Assembly: GCF_900090045.1 (NCBI RefSeq)
Contig: NC_041786.1
Coordinates: 62,001-126,000 of the forward strand
From: Plasmodium malariae
Lineage: Eukaryota; Apicomplexa; Aconoidasida; Haemosporida; Plasmodiidae
Reading direction: 5' to 3'
Length of the DNA: 64,000 nt
Positions within the stretch are counted from its first letter, which is position 1. The number at the start of each line of letters is the position of its first letter. A program made the position numbers and the translations under genes. The notes beneath the pieces were generated by a model that was given only the letters and a program-made list of their open reading frames with translations, had not been told where the DNA came from and made no database searches. This document shows positions 13,092-26,868 of the stretch, in pieces.

Positions 13092-16000
13092 AGGTATCCT
13101 ATTTTTCTCTATATTCTTATTAAAATTATTCAATTCTGAAATTACGTTTACTTTTAAGAAAATGTATATCAGCTTTCCACATTAGAATAATTACTAAAAA
13201 TATAGAATGAGAAAGAAAATGTGATATGTCTTTATAGTACTTAGGTAGTGAACCATCCACTTAGAGTAATAAATATATATTATTGCAAATGTAACTTTTC
13301 CATATTAAATTCTTATAACATTTAATTTCGTTCGGATGCAAATTCTAAGGATTGATAGAAAAACATACTAACGAATAAATTTCATAATATAATAATAAAA
13401 CCATAAATGTATAATTTTACATAATGTAATTCTACTATTTCAATTCACCTTTCATTTTATTATGTTACACTCACACTTTACATACTTCATATGTATGATC
13501 ATTAAACAATAAAAGAATATATATTTTTATTAATACATAAAAGTGAAATATGACATTTTATAATGTAATAGAAATAATGGTTTATCTTTCACAAGTTAAA
13601 TGTATTATTTTAATTATTATTCTAAAGATCATTATTTATATGTTTAAATCGCTTAACCATTTAGAATATCTTAAGTGAATAATAAATTTCATATTGATAC
13701 TCGATAATCATTTTGTTATACGAAAAAAATTTCATCATATTAGGAATTATTTATCCTTTATATCAAACGTGAATATTCATAATTATGAAGATATTTTTAT
13801 GAAATTACTGGAAATCTGTACATGCTTTACTGAGTCTATCAGATTTTTATAATATTGCGCAGTGTGCTATTTTGTTATTCTACTTATTATTTATGCGCAT
13901 AATAATATTAATAAATTTATATCCTATTGTGTACAGTACAATCTTTATTATATGGACGTTCAAGAATGTCTTTATTAATTTTATAAATAATTAAAACTTA
14001 ATAAAATTCCTAATAAGAGTTTTTTGTACATATTCTATATTTCATTATGTACCATATAAAACTAAAAATTTAAGTATCAAAAATAAAGATTAGCATAAAT
14101 AGCTTATGCAAAATGAAAAATTTAGAAAGAAAAATAATGAATTTAAAAAAAATATATTTTTATGAAACTTTTGTAAAATAATGCATTGCTATAGAAACTC
14201 TCCCTTCTTTTTATTTTTCACGCTATTCAAAAAAATTGTAACATACTGCCTAATATATCTCAGTAATTGATGTAATAAACTTTTCCTTATAAAATATTTT
14301 GTATATTTTTTATGTGTTACTTTATTATAATTAGTTTTTTATAAACTATACATTTTAAAACAACATGAACTTAATTCCTGCACACAATGGTATACCAGTC
14401 AAATATATAAAAATGCTTTTCACATTCATATAATTTCTTTAGCAAAATAATTTCTGTATTCAATTATATTGTCTTAAACATCGGACAAGGTAACACTAAA
14501 ATGGGTTCTTTTTAATACATTAAGAAATTTTTTATTATAAAAATATCTCTTCATTGATTTCCAGGAAATCGCCACCTTTATCTCTTTTCTACATGCATTC
14601 TCTAAGGATTAAGGAGATTCATTGATTTATTTCAGTGACTATAAAATTATATATTTACAACATTTATTACTTTTTATTTATTGTTATTTAAAGTTGTATT
14701 ATTAAGCGCTTACCTTTCTCCTTATAAAATGTATTCCTTGTGCTACATTTCATTCATTTAGTAATTTTATTCTAATTAGCCTTTTATTTATTAATATTCT
14801 TAATTTACAACATAAATTAAATGTTACTAAATATTATCATGAGCTTATAAGATACCAAAATATTAATATTCCTCTCTTAAATGATTAAGAAATAACGTAT
14901 AACAATATCTATAAATTACCGAATGATTTTTATACAGATATTCTATATATTAACATATTTATCTCATTTATAAAAATCGTTTATAATGCATTAAATATAT
15001 GAACAATATGTATCTCTATATACCATTCTAACTAATATGAAAACTGTTACATTTTGTTAACGTATACTGTATAGAAAAAATTAATAAATCCATACGTAAT
15101 CGTAAACTTTAATCATTATTAATATGAAATAAAAATATATGATATAATTATGCATACTTTAGAGTATTTATTGATGTGTAATAAGATAAATTCAAAATGC
15201 TTTCATAAACGTAGTATGAATAATTTATAAAGGAAATTTATTTTTTTTCTTTATTAAGTACTATAAATTTATAACATTAAATTAAGCATATGGTAAATTA
15301 TGGAATTATAATATAATGCAAAGAAAATAAGTCTACATAAATAATTATTAATTTTTATATATTTTTTATTATCATTTAGTTCTTAATATATCACATATTA
15401 TTTTCTTATAATAACTACGCTTACATTTTCCAACAAAAAAAGTAAATTATATGTTCCTATAACAGTTTGGTATTATTAAGAAAAATAATTAAATTGAACG
15501 TTATTATTAATTATCTTTAATTAACCTAATTCATTGTTATTAAATATTCGAGACAATTAGAAATGTGTACATTTAAAAATTAATGGGATACAACCTTATA
15601 AATTATATAAAATTTTACATAAATGGATTAATACACGAAAGAAAAAAAAAATTTGTATTATGCCATAATTATGATATATATACATATTATTGGAACAAAG
15701 TACATTAACTTTGCTTTATCAAATGCAAAAACAAGACACATTCATTATTAATTCAAAACTAATATATTCATTTAAATTTAGTCAACAAATTATCATTTAT
15801 TCCTAAGAAAAAAAAAAATTAGAATGCATCATTTATGGTTTAAATACGAATTATAACATTTCAATAAAATTATATGAATTGTGTCATAATTTATTCGTTA
15901 ATGCCCATACATATAATTTACATGAGAAACTACTTAAATAAACTAATATATATATTAAGTCATAATGTATAATTAAAATAAAAATTTACTTTACGAATGA

Positions 16001-16220
16001 AAAATGGAAAACATAAAAATATTCAAATTAATAAAAAAAAAATACGAATATTTATTTTTACTAATGTGCATTAAAAAATTTTGGCTTATGTAGATGCATT
16101 TGTTAATTTTAATAAATTATAAATATGATAAGTATGCCAATAAATATATTACAAATATTATATCATTTAAAAATCTTTTTCTACAAAAATAAAAATATTC
16201 CATATTACTATATATTTCTT
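12700..16220. other. Gene-free AT-rich stretch
   Basis: No coding sequence could be supported. It contains an (AT)n microsatellite at 13042-13087 and a T-run near 12890. Slightly GC-richer patches (about 13220-13340 and 14550-14640) gave no recognisable protein text in any frame. Confidence 0.5.
13042..13087. repeat. (AT)n microsatellite
   Basis: About 23 AT dinucleotides in a row. Confidence 0.9.
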
Positions 16221-16223
16221 TAT

Positions 16224-17056
16224 TTAAATTTTTTCATATTTTTCAATTTCTTTAATCTAATAAACAATCGCTAATGTAAGTAGGACACATACTATGTAGC
16301 AAGGTATGTAATATATTTGTTCAAAATAAAGCAATGTATCTTCAAATAAAAACGAAATCTTCCAACCTTCGAAAACAATAATGAATATTTAACTGACCTT
16401 GATAATTCGAATTTGGGTAATTTTGATACAAACAAGAACAAAAATATATTATAGGAACTAGTTTTTTGTATTTTCTGTCTTAATTTACTTAAAAGCTCAC
16501 GTATAAATATGGCGTTTGTTTCTAAGAAAATGTGTATACTGACGTTCTTCAAATCTTTTTTTTCAACATATGAATATTTTTTTGCTTCAAAATTATAAGA
16601 CTTATTTCTCTTATTTTGTTTATGACTTATCATATTATATTTAATGAAATTCCATATGATATACCGTTTTTTTCTTTATCCCCTTTTACATTATTAGATA
16701 TATCCTTTTTTTCGTTCACTCTCTTAATTGGTATGTCTTGTTTTAACCCTACAATATTTTATTTCTTATTCTTTTTAGATTTCCATACTAATCGATAATT
16801 TCTTGTGTCTAATTTTCTGCCGATGTTCCATTTCTCAATCAAAGATTTGATAAACGTACTAAAAAATAGAGATAATATATATTATTCAAAAAAATAAATA
16901 AATATACTAACGTTAAGAAACAGTATAAATAAAAATAAAAAAAGATAAATTAGAAAAAACATAATTAAATAATAATATTATATCAATCACTGTTGAAATG
17001 GTGTATACAAGTAAAAAGAATAAACGTAGAAATTTTAAAAAATAAGATTGACTTAA
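16224..17056 (-). pseudogene. fam-l/fam-m type pseudogene
   Basis: Minus strand, two exons. The exon 1 remnant (about 17056 to 16983) reads IKSILFFKISTFILFT, then CIHHFNSD, the usual hydrophobic signal of the fam-l and fam-m families. It has no ATG, has C where W is expected, and has no GT donor after NSD. Exon 2 begins after TTTTTTAG (acceptor at 16859-16860) with STFIKSLIEKWNIGRKLDTR and NYRLVWKSKK, where the family has an RKLDTRxYRLLAKY block. It continues NIVGLKQDIPIKRVNEKKDI and SNNVKGDKEK. A stop interrupts it (KNKK*NIVG), and further stops and frame changes scramble the rest; a hydrophobic tail (YIPCYIVCVLLTLAIVY) lies near 16280. fam-l and fam-m are two-exon families described in P. 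malariae. Which of the two this was cannot be decided by eye. Confidence 0.78.
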
Positions 17057-17059
17057 TTT

Positions 17060-20000
17060 ATTTTTTGAAGATATATATCTTCATTATAATAATATATTGA
17101 ACAAAATAAAAAAACAAACAACAATTTAATATAATTCTAATTAGAAAAGATACTACTTTTATTATTTCATAACACTTTTTAAAGCCATGCTAAAATGTAA
17201 CTATAATGAATTATAGAACACAGTATAAATGAATTGAACTGTGTAATTTAAAATATTTATCGTAAAATTTTTTGTATAAATCTGACTTTAATTATAATAA
17301 TTTAATTATATTTCATTCATAAATATCCAAATTATATAATTTAATCATTTAATAATATAACATTTAAATTAAATATTATTATTAACCTTACAGAAAAAAA
17401 TAATACTGTTTAGCATTATTTTTAAATATTACGTTTACGCAAAAATATAAAAAGGATAAAATATGTATAATATATACTACTGTGTATTAAGGCTTTAAAC
17501 ATGAATTTCAATGATTTTTTCTTATTAGCTTTTCTAATCTACCTAAAATGTATTTTATAAAATTTCGCTCTTATAATTCATGCTGCTAATTATAAAAATA
17601 AATGAAAGTATTAATATATAAATAAAAAGAAATTTTCATTCTACAAATAATAAATTATTCTTTAATAATTAAATTAACATTAATCTTTAAATAAACTATA
17701 ATAAACCTTTATAAATGAAGTTATTATATTATTATATAATTTATAAAGAATTTTATATTTTAAAAAGTCTGATCAATGTTGGTGCCGTATACTTGTATCA
17801 TATATATTTATAGTTGTGTATAATGTTTATATTTTTAAATGCACTTTAATATTGCTAAATAATATATTCAATTATATATTAATTCATTATTTTTTCGTAT
17901 TTAATTTGTAAAAATAAATTGATATTTATATATATAAATTTATAAATTTATAAAGAAAAAATTACTAAAATTAAAATTGGTTAATATCCATTGCATGAAA
18001 TATCAGATGTTTCAATAATATTTCGATCAAAATATACATACAAATAAGAAATACCTATGGAATATTTATCCTTAACATATATAGTGAACTAATGATAGGT
18101 GTTACAAAAATCACACATTTATTGTTTTTTATATTGAAAATCTTAGAACAAATTTATAATTAATTTTTTTTTTGTTTAATAAACGTATATAATTAATAAC
18201 ATATTTAAAAAATAAAAAATTGAAAATTAATTTAAAAATATTATATTAAAAATATATTTAGTAAAAATAATATTATATATTATAATATTATTGTTCATTA
18301 TGGTTTACAATAGTATTACTAATTATTATAAAGTCATTATAAGCACAAATCTTTACTGAATTCACATAAGAAAAACTACATAATAATTTCCTACGAAAAA
18401 ATTAAAATAACAAAAGAACAAAAGTAATGGTATTTAAGATGCAATATGTGAATTAAAAAAGTAAAAGAACAGAAATTATCATGATAACATTATTATTCCT
18501 TTACTTTATATATATATAAATTTATTGATTTATATAGTTATTTTCTCTTCTATGAAGTAATCTACTCATTATACTTTCCACAATACATTATTTGATCACC
18601 TCATATTTAGCCTTATTTTGCAAATAAATTTATATAGGAATAGGATTTATCCTATTTTAATAATTAATAAAAACCCTTATAAAACATTACATTAGGAAAT
18701 ATATTATAAACATACATAATCTCAATATATAAAAATCTCCCCTAATATTCATACGTTCTTTAACTAGTAAACATTTAGGAAAAAACAATTTCCTAATACT
18801 TTTTTTTCTTTTTCTTCTAAATAATTTTACCATAAATATAAAGAACTTAATAAACCCTTTTAACTGTTACAATTATTAATATTCAATGTTTATCAAACTG
18901 CTTTAGCTTTTCATCCAAATAAAATATTCACATTGGAAGTTTAATTTCGTATTAAGAATAAATAGATGCATGTAAACATATTATTTGGATATGTTAAAAT
19001 AAATTAATTACTATTATTTTTAAAAACAATTCCAAAAAAACGATACCTTTTGAAAAATATAGATCTAAACACATCATTTAAAATAAATTCACTTTTTATA
19101 AAATAATAATATAATATATAATTTATTCATTGTAAACACTAACTCATATTAGAACTATTCATGCATGTAGAAATATTAAATAGAATTTGTGAATAAACGA
19201 AAGTTTTATGTCTTAAATTCTTTCATTAAGAAACATAACTTATTTAAACTGATTATATTTTTTCACTCGCTTACAGTAATACTAACTCTTTTTTATAGGT
19301 AGTTTCTGATATCTACACTTCTCACATATTAATCTTATTACTACGTACATATCTAATGTATAATTTTTGAAGAGAATTACCATTCCTTTATAGTAATATT
19401 AGTTTAAGTTTTCCTCCATTTTTCTCCTATAACAACTACAACATTTATGAATTATTTTGTTAACTAATAGTAATATCATAAATATTATACTCGTTAACAG
19501 TAGGGGCTTTATAATATAGGTGAAACCAAATAAATCATTTAGTGATTAAAACAAACTATGAATTTCACTGTTTTCATAATTTTAATAATTACACATTTCT
19601 TTTTGCTTATATTTTATTCTTAATCTTGAAATTTTTTATAATTAATATTTTACAATATTATATATTATCTTAAAATTCAAAATTTTATATAATGGAGAGT
19701 ATCAATTTAAGAAAGGCTAATAATACACTTTTATAATTTTTTTACAAGCAGATTAAACGATACCCTAATTACATATATGTTTTCATGAAAATTTGTTATC
19801 TATACTGAATATAGATTTTCCATATTTAATAATTCAGTGTTACTTTTTATATGACTACAATTTAAAACTATATAAAATTAAAAAAATTATTAATATCTTC
19901 TATTTACATTACATATTCATATGTTGGCAAATAAATCCTTCAGATGAATTATTTTTATTTTCCATTATACTTATAAAAATTTTCATCCCATTTCTTATCC

Positions 20001-20280
20001 CCCATTTTTATAATAATTATTTATTTTCTTTTAATTACGTTACTAATGTATATTAATCTATTATTATTTAAATTTTTATAACCTGACGTATGTAATTATC
20101 ATCAATGATATTTTTCATAGTGTCAAATAATTTATAACCAAGGATTCAGTGTTAATTATTCAGTTCTACATATATAGGCCTTTATTTATATAATTAATTT
20201 TTCGTTTTAAGATGATCATTTATATTTTTTAAAATTTCAGTGTTATTTCATATATATATATATATATATATTAATATTCA
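17060..20280. other. Gene-free AT-rich stretch
   Basis: No supported gene. A plus-strand open frame of 87 codons at 19793-20056 is hydrophobic and has no family signal. The opposite strand there gives short polar text (MGDKKWDENFYKYN) that could be debris. I found no head-to-head partner for the fam-l/fam-m remnant. Confidence 0.45.
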
Positions 20281-21060
20281 CTTCTTCTTTTAAGCATCTA
20301 GTGACTCTTTATTGTTCTTCTAACAACTATGGTAAATAAACTACCTTTAACTATAAACCAACATTTAAAAAAATTTAATTATAAACTATTTTCCTAATAT
20401 TCTTTTTACTTCATTTTTGTCATATATATGTTTCACTGATTATTATGATATTTCACGTTTTATTCAGTTATCTTTTGTTTTAATATGCACCCTTTTTTGC
20501 TTAATCTTTAAATATCCAATTATTTATTAATAGATTTTTAAGAATATTTCTATTATTGCTTTTCTGTTTATTCCACAACAGTTCATTTATATAATTTGTT
20601 TTTCTTATTTTCATCATATTCATTTTTTATTATATAGCTGGTTCTATCCACTCATTATATTATATCGATATCTTATAAGTACTTGTGATTAAATCCCAAA
20701 AGAGTTACTTTCTTGTGCTATTATCTACATCATGAATTTTAATTATATGGTACATAAATCTTTATAATACGGTCTTTATTGAAATATTTTTTAATTTAAT
20801 AATTTATCAAATTATCATATTATATCCGGTCGGTATATACAGAACAATATGACATGTAATATTTTGTCTTGGTTATTCTGTTTCTAAACAAAGGCACATT
20901 TTTTTTATGTTTTTTCTATTTTATCTTTCGAATTTAGACATAATATCTTAAAATCTAATAAATTTTAGAGACAAATAAATTTCCGGCATCGTTAATCGTA
21001 TTAAATGTTTCCATTTTTGTCCTTAATTCACAAAAATTAAATTTAATATTTACTTCATAA
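20280..21060 (-). pseudogene. Decayed coding region, family unknown
   Basis: On the minus strand one frame from about 21060 reads FNFCELRTKMETFNTIND, then AGNLFVSKIY, and continues with several stops (RNRITKTKYYMSYCSVYTD near 20870, DENKKNKLYK near 20610). Local GC is higher than in the flanks and the text is polar and protein-like. That is typical of a decayed antigen gene, but I cannot name the family. STP1 ectodomain or pir are possible. Continuity across stops in one frame is the only support. Confidence 0.3.
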
Positions 21061-21069
21061 TTATACATT

Positions 21070-23770
21070 CCTTATAATTTAAAATGATATATGTACTTAA
21101 TAACAAAAAGAAAAAAACGAAAAAGTAAAATAATAATTCTAAAATTACACACTGAATAAATTTTTTTTTTTTTTATATTTTTTACATCTGATTGCAGAGT
21201 TATTTATAATAATTTATTTTTGAGCATTAATAAAAGTTATATCGTATAAAAATTATACTTGTACCAATAAAAAATACTCTATTTTAAGCACTATTAAAAC
21301 AGTATATTAGTTATTTTTATATATTCATTAATATTAATGCATTTTTTATGTTAATTCATATCATGTATAATGTTTTACAAAACAGATAAATTCATATATA
21401 ATTAATATATCAATATTCATTAAGTAAATAATAAATTACTGATCCAAGGTATTTATTAGTTAAATGAACTTTATATGATCAATGTTTTCGATTTTTATTA
21501 ATAGAAAGATTTAATCTACTATTTTTTTTGTTACTTTTTTTTTTCAAGCACTCTCTATTTTTTTCATTCATATTATAACATTTATATAACGAAATTTCTT
21601 TTATGCTACATGAAAAAATAGATATAATTTTATGAAAAAATGGATATGATTATATGAAAAAATCAATTGTTCCTCAAGACTGGTTATAATAACAAACAGA
21701 TGAAAAAATCATAATAAAAGATTTGTTTTAATAGAAATATTACATATGCATTATACACATTATATATATATTATTGTAAACCTCTCAATTTATACTATAA
21801 GTGCAAAAAATAAATATTTGAATTTCATTTTAATTCTTAAATATTTGAAAAAAATATAGAATAAATTTATTCATTATTAAATATTCTATATATTTTTATA
21901 ACTTATTTTATATTTTATCTTCATTATTTGTCATAGTAACTATTAGCACGTTCAATATTGTAATAAATAAATTAATATATGTGATCAGTTTAAGCGAATT
22001 GTCTTAAATATTAATACGTAGACGGTAAAAAAATAGCAAAAGCTGAAAGTACATAACTAATTACACCCATACTTCTTAAGTAAAACCATTAGATAATATA
22101 TGAAGTGAGTTATACTTTTTAAAAAATAAAAAATTATAATTCAAGCACTCTCTAAAGTTAATACACATAAAATATTGTAATGCTCATTAAAAATCATTTA
22201 CTAAATAATTGTAATATAATTAATTAATTAGGTTTATTAATACCAAAGGTTATCTACATCAGGATTTCTTGTGTTTATCGTATTATTTTCAAAAAATAAT
22301 AAACTAAAAAATTTTACTAAATTTTAAATGGAAAACCAATTGTACACTTATTAAATTTTAAATAAAGACTAATAATGAAACATACTTTTATTTACATGAC
22401 AACAAAAAGATTATGCGTACATAAAATCTTTAACAAATTACAATCTTATTGAAAAAAATATATTTTGATTGTATTTTTTTTTTTTTTTGTAAAATATTAT
22501 AATATAAATATATTTTAAGAACATATGTTACATATTATTAAAATTATTTATTATAATTCTTTTTAAAATTTTCATTAAGAATTATGAAAAATAATTTTTT
22601 AAATTACTAATTGTGCTATATACATCATGAAGCTGAAAACTTAAAAAATATTTTTAATCAAGATAACAAATCATCATATTTATGATTAATTTAATAAATA
22701 CTAATATTATTTTTATTATAAAATTGTTGCACATTAAACAAATCCATTTTGATTAATAATATAAAATAAGGAAAAAATGAAAAATTCCTCAATAAAAATA
22801 TTATAATAAAATTACTTTTAATAATGTAATAATTTTATAACCCCTTAATACTCTGTAAAAATACATATTTCAAATACCTTTAAATTATTAATTTAATTTT
22901 TACATTTTTTTATTTTAAAAACAAAATTCTCTATTATTTTATATTAAATTATTAAAACATTAAATTTATTTATACATTTAAAATCTATAATTTTTATTTT
23001 ATTTAATTTTTTTTTACATTTTCTGTTATATTGACAAGGAAATTTACAAAAATATAATTAACATGTCATAATTTTATTTTTTAAAAATTGTTTCTTATTT
23101 TAACAGTTGAATAGGTGAATTTTTAAGCGTTCATATATAAAATATCTACTTAAGCGCTTAATGAGTGTTATACGTTTTAATATTATTATTGAAAATATAC
23201 CATCAATTTATTAATTTACCTAACAAAAAGTACTCCAAATTAAATATAACAAATGCGCATGTTTTATTGTTTATATTTTTTATTAATATATATATTGGTA
23301 AGTTATTAATTACTATTAATATTTAATTTTTATGTGTAATAATTAGATTTGTTCTTTTGTTACATTTTATATTCTTAACGATTATTAACACAAAACATCA
23401 AAAAACATATAAGGCATTATATAAATTTCTAAACTATTTCTATTATATTTTATTGTTAGCACTAGATCCTAAAATACAATTTTTTTTTTAAAATAATATA
23501 TTTATAATAATAGAACATCTGGTTCTATTTAAATTTGATTCAATATTATTATAGCCAAATTAACATAAAAAACTATTTTTGATATTCTATATATATCAAT
23601 GTACACGTTCGAGTGGCATATATATTGTACTTAAAATAATTTTATTCACATTATTTTTATTATATTTAGAATTATTCTATTAAATTAAAAATTTTAATAT
23701 TTATTAAATTTTATTCAATTTATTGTTAACCAACATAATTTTTTAAAAATATTTATATAAAATAATTACT
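21070..23770. other. Gene-free AT-rich stretch
   Basis: No coding signal was found on either strand. There is a T-run near 22471-22489. Composition reaches extreme A+T values in 22400-23100. Confidence 0.5.
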
Positions 23771-23775
23771 AAAAT

Positions 23776-23915
23776 ATTTTGCTTTTTTTAGCTTTTCTTT
23801 TTTGGCTTTTTTGTTTTTATATTTTGATTTTGATTTTTGTGTTTTGTTTTTTCTTTTGCTTTTGTGTTTTGTTTTCGTTTTTTGCCTTTATTTTTCGTGT
23901 TTTTTTATTCATTTT
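23776..23915. repeat. Strand-asymmetric T/G-rich low-complexity tract
   Basis: About 140 bases made mainly of T with G (TTTTG, TTTTTG, GTTTT motifs) and few A or C on the plus strand. It lies about 200 bp upstream of the exported-protein gene at 24110. The 61-codon open frame across it is Phe-rich and an artefact of composition. Confidence 0.65.
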
Positions 23916-24109
23916 TAATAATTTAGCGTATATAAATTATAATTATGAAAAAAAGCTAAAATAAGTTTAAATATTGGCAAAAAAAATAAAAAAAAGGGTC
24001 AAGAAATATAACAGCATAAAGACTGTATTGTTATTAAAAAAATTATTCACTCAACTAAAATTTTTACTATGTAGTGAATACATAGGAACTTCAAGTCAAA
24101 ATATTCCCT

Positions 24110-25977
24110 ATGGCACAAAAAAAAAAAAAGTTATTTTTTATTAAATTTTTTGCCTTTACCCTTTTTATATGGCTCTTGAATTATACTTATGAGGTAACAT
24201 ACAATAATTAATAAATTTAGGAATTTGCTCTGTCTTCTAGTAATTCTATTATATTTACATTTAAAATTTAACATTTTATTAATATTTAAATGAATATATA
24301 TTTTTTAATTATTTATATTAATTTTTAGTACTCTACCTTAAATGTATCAATCAATAACAAAAACAGGAAAAATAATTTATTAAATGAAAGTATTAGCAGA
24401 TTATTACTGGGACCAGAAGTTGAACAATCATTTCCAACAAGACCTATAAAAACGTGTACAAGAGTAAACAATGATTTAAAGAATGGAGAAAATAATGACA
24501 CACATCGTCCAAATGGATTAAAGAAAAATAACAAAGATCAAAATGGATTAAAGAAAGGTGAAAATAATGACACACATCGTCCAAATGGATTAAAGAAAAA
24601 TAACAAAGATCAAAATGGATTAAAGAAAGGTGAAAATAATGACACACATCGTCCAAATGGATTAAAGAAAATAACAAAGATCAAAATGGATTAAAGAAAG
24701 GTGAAAATAATAATCCACAACGTCCAAATGGATTAAAGAAAGATAACATAGATCAAAATGGATTAAAAAAAGGTGAAAATAATATCCCACAACGTCCAAA
24801 TGGATTAAAGAAAGATAACATAGATCAAAATGGATTAAAGAAAGGTGAAAATAATATCCCACAACGTCCAAATGGATTAAAGAAAGGTGAAAATAATATC
24901 CCACAACATCCAAATGGATTAAAGAAAGGTGAAAATAATATCCCACAACGTCCAAATGGATTAAAGAAAGGTGAAGATAATATCCCACAACATCCAAATG
25001 GATTAAAGAAAGGTGAAAACAATATCCCACAACGTCCAAATGGATTAAAGAAAGGTGAAGATAATATCCCACAACGTCCAAATGGATTAAAGAAAGGTGA
25101 AAATAATAACCCACAACGTCCAAATGGATTAAAGAAAGATAACATAGATCAAAATGGATTAAAGACAGGTGAAAATAATATCCCACAACATCCAAATGGA
25201 TTAAAGAAAGGTGAAAATAATAACCCACAACGTCCAAATGGATTAAAGAATGATAACAAAGATCAAGAATCTAGTAAGTTAACACAAAATGAGGAATCCG
25301 AAGAACTAGATAATCCAACCGAATCTAGTGAACTTTGTGAAATATCAGACGATGCACAAGTAAAAGTTAAAAGAAAATTTTCACTATCCGATTTATCTAA
25401 TATTGATGATATGGATGAGTTCTTGGCTCAACTTGATATGAACGATTTTTCCATTAAAAAGTTAATCATTAACATGATTAAAAAAAAGGATCAAAAATAT
25501 GAAGAAGATTTAATGAAATTAATAAGACCTTGGTATTTTAAGCATTATTATGATGGGAAAAAGAGAACTATTAAATCACGTATAGCTCTTTTTTTTAAAT
25601 ATTTTAGCTTTGTTTCTTCAATAATTTCGTTAACAATATCTTGGGGACTCCAATATTGGGGTGTTGTAGGTGAAAGCTCTCCTAGCTCATTTATAGCTCT
25701 AGCTATAGCAGTTGCTATGTTAGTTTATTTAATTTACAAATTAATAATTTGTATTAAAAGAGTTAAAGCTCAAGCTAAAAGAAATCCGCACTTAACATAT
25801 CGTGATTTTGAGCCCCCTAATAAAAAAAAAAAAAAAAAAAGAGGATTTTTATGTTTTGGTAAAAAAAAAAAATCTGATGATGATGATGATGAAGAATATA
25901 AAGTTATTGAGGATAAAGATGAAAATTCTGATATTAAGGATGATAAAATGGAAATTCTAGAAAAGAAAAAAATTTAA
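24110..25977 (+). pseudogene. Exported protein with NGLK tandem repeats, one-base frameshift
   Basis: Two exons, 24110..24193 and 24329..25977 (135-bp intron, GTAACA donor, TTTTTAG acceptor, phase 0). Exon 1 (28 residues, MAQKKKKLFFIKFFAF...NYTYE) is the signal or anchor. RLLLG, an export-like motif with G at position 5, lies 26 residues into exon 2. Next comes a repeat region of two unit types, 10 residues (KDNIDQNGLK) and 14 residues (KGENNIPQRPNGLK), with about 20 NGLK motifs. An acidic linker, the block KKKDQKYEEDLMKLI, two hydrophobic segments (about 25590-25665 and 25690-25755) and a Lys/Asp-rich tail follow. At 24668-24672 one A is missing from a run that has five in earlier copies. 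The frame shifts there, giving KITKIKMD and a stop. The downstream frame is then open to 25977. With that base present the protein would be about 577 residues. This may be a true mutation or an assembly error in a homopolymer, so the gene may be functional. Confidence 0.75.
24497..25260 (+). repeat. 30-bp and 42-bp coding tandem repeats
   Basis: Interspersed 30-bp and 42-bp units, all ending AATGGATTAAAG, about 20 in total. The 5' part alternates the two types with a DTHRPNGLK variant. The 3' part is mostly the 42-bp unit with CGT/CAT (Arg/His) and AAT/GAT changes. Near-identity at the DNA level points to recent expansion by slippage or unequal exchange. Confidence 0.9.
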
Positions 25978-26868
25978 CATGAGTATTTGAATTTGTACAT
26001 AATTATATAAATCCATAAGAGTTATAATATATAAATGATATCTGAATTTTCTTTTAATTTTTATTTTAAAAAATATATTTGGTATAATTTTATATTTCCC
26101 CCAAATGTATGTATACAAACATGTATTTTAATTCTGCATATAAATAATTATTTTTTGTTATTATTGTAAGAAAATAAACTTAAACCATTTTATTGTTATT
26201 TGTTTCCTTTTTATGTAACAACAATATTCTATTGTTTTCGTTTTCCTTTACAATATGAAATAATAATTCATGTAATTAAAATAAATTTTACATTTTGCTT
26301 TCACAAAAAAAATTATTGTTTTAGTATTTTACCTTTAATAACATATATTAATTATTAATTAAAGTTTATTATTATTTTAATAAAGTAAAATATAATGTTA
26401 TTATCAACATTTAATAAAACTATAATTATGTATTTTTTTCGTTATATGGTTTTTGTTCCACATATATAAATAAGTTTACCTTATAACATTTTAATGGAAT
26501 GGGCAGTTTTCCTATTACAGTTATCCACCCATCACATAAATTTGATGTTATAGTATATATATTAAAAGTAATTTAATTTTATTAATTATAAGAAGCTTTT
26601 TAGTTTTTATGCAAATTAAATTTTCTGTGGTTTTTACTTCATCTATTAGTTTTCATTTAAATGACGCGTGCTTTTTACTTTTTGACTTCATTTTTTTAAA
26701 TATATATATTCACTAAAAATTTCTATTATGTGTATTATATATATACATAATTCTCTTTATTCCTAAATTTTATAAAAAATGGAGATTCTAAACGCATTTA
26801 TGTTTGTATACTTTTCTTCACGATAAACTATAAATATTTTAAAACTCTAACTTTCATTTAAACGTTAA
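25978..26868. other. Intergenic, 3' flank of the exported-protein gene
   Basis: No clear gene. It may contain the unrecognisable 5' part of the pir remnant that starts at 26869. Confidence 0.4.

Noticed and set aside
23779..23964. 61-codon plus-strand Phe-rich frame
   Set aside because: Low-complexity T/G tract rather than a gene.
24662..25237. 191-codon minus-strand open frame (LIHLDVVGYYFHLS repeats)
   Set aside because: It is the antisense of the NGLK coding repeats. The plus strand has the splice sites, signal and membrane segments.
25411..25977. Separate gene starting at the internal ATG at 25411
   Set aside because: The frame continues upstream through the repeats to 24670, so this is the C-terminal part of the 24110 gene.
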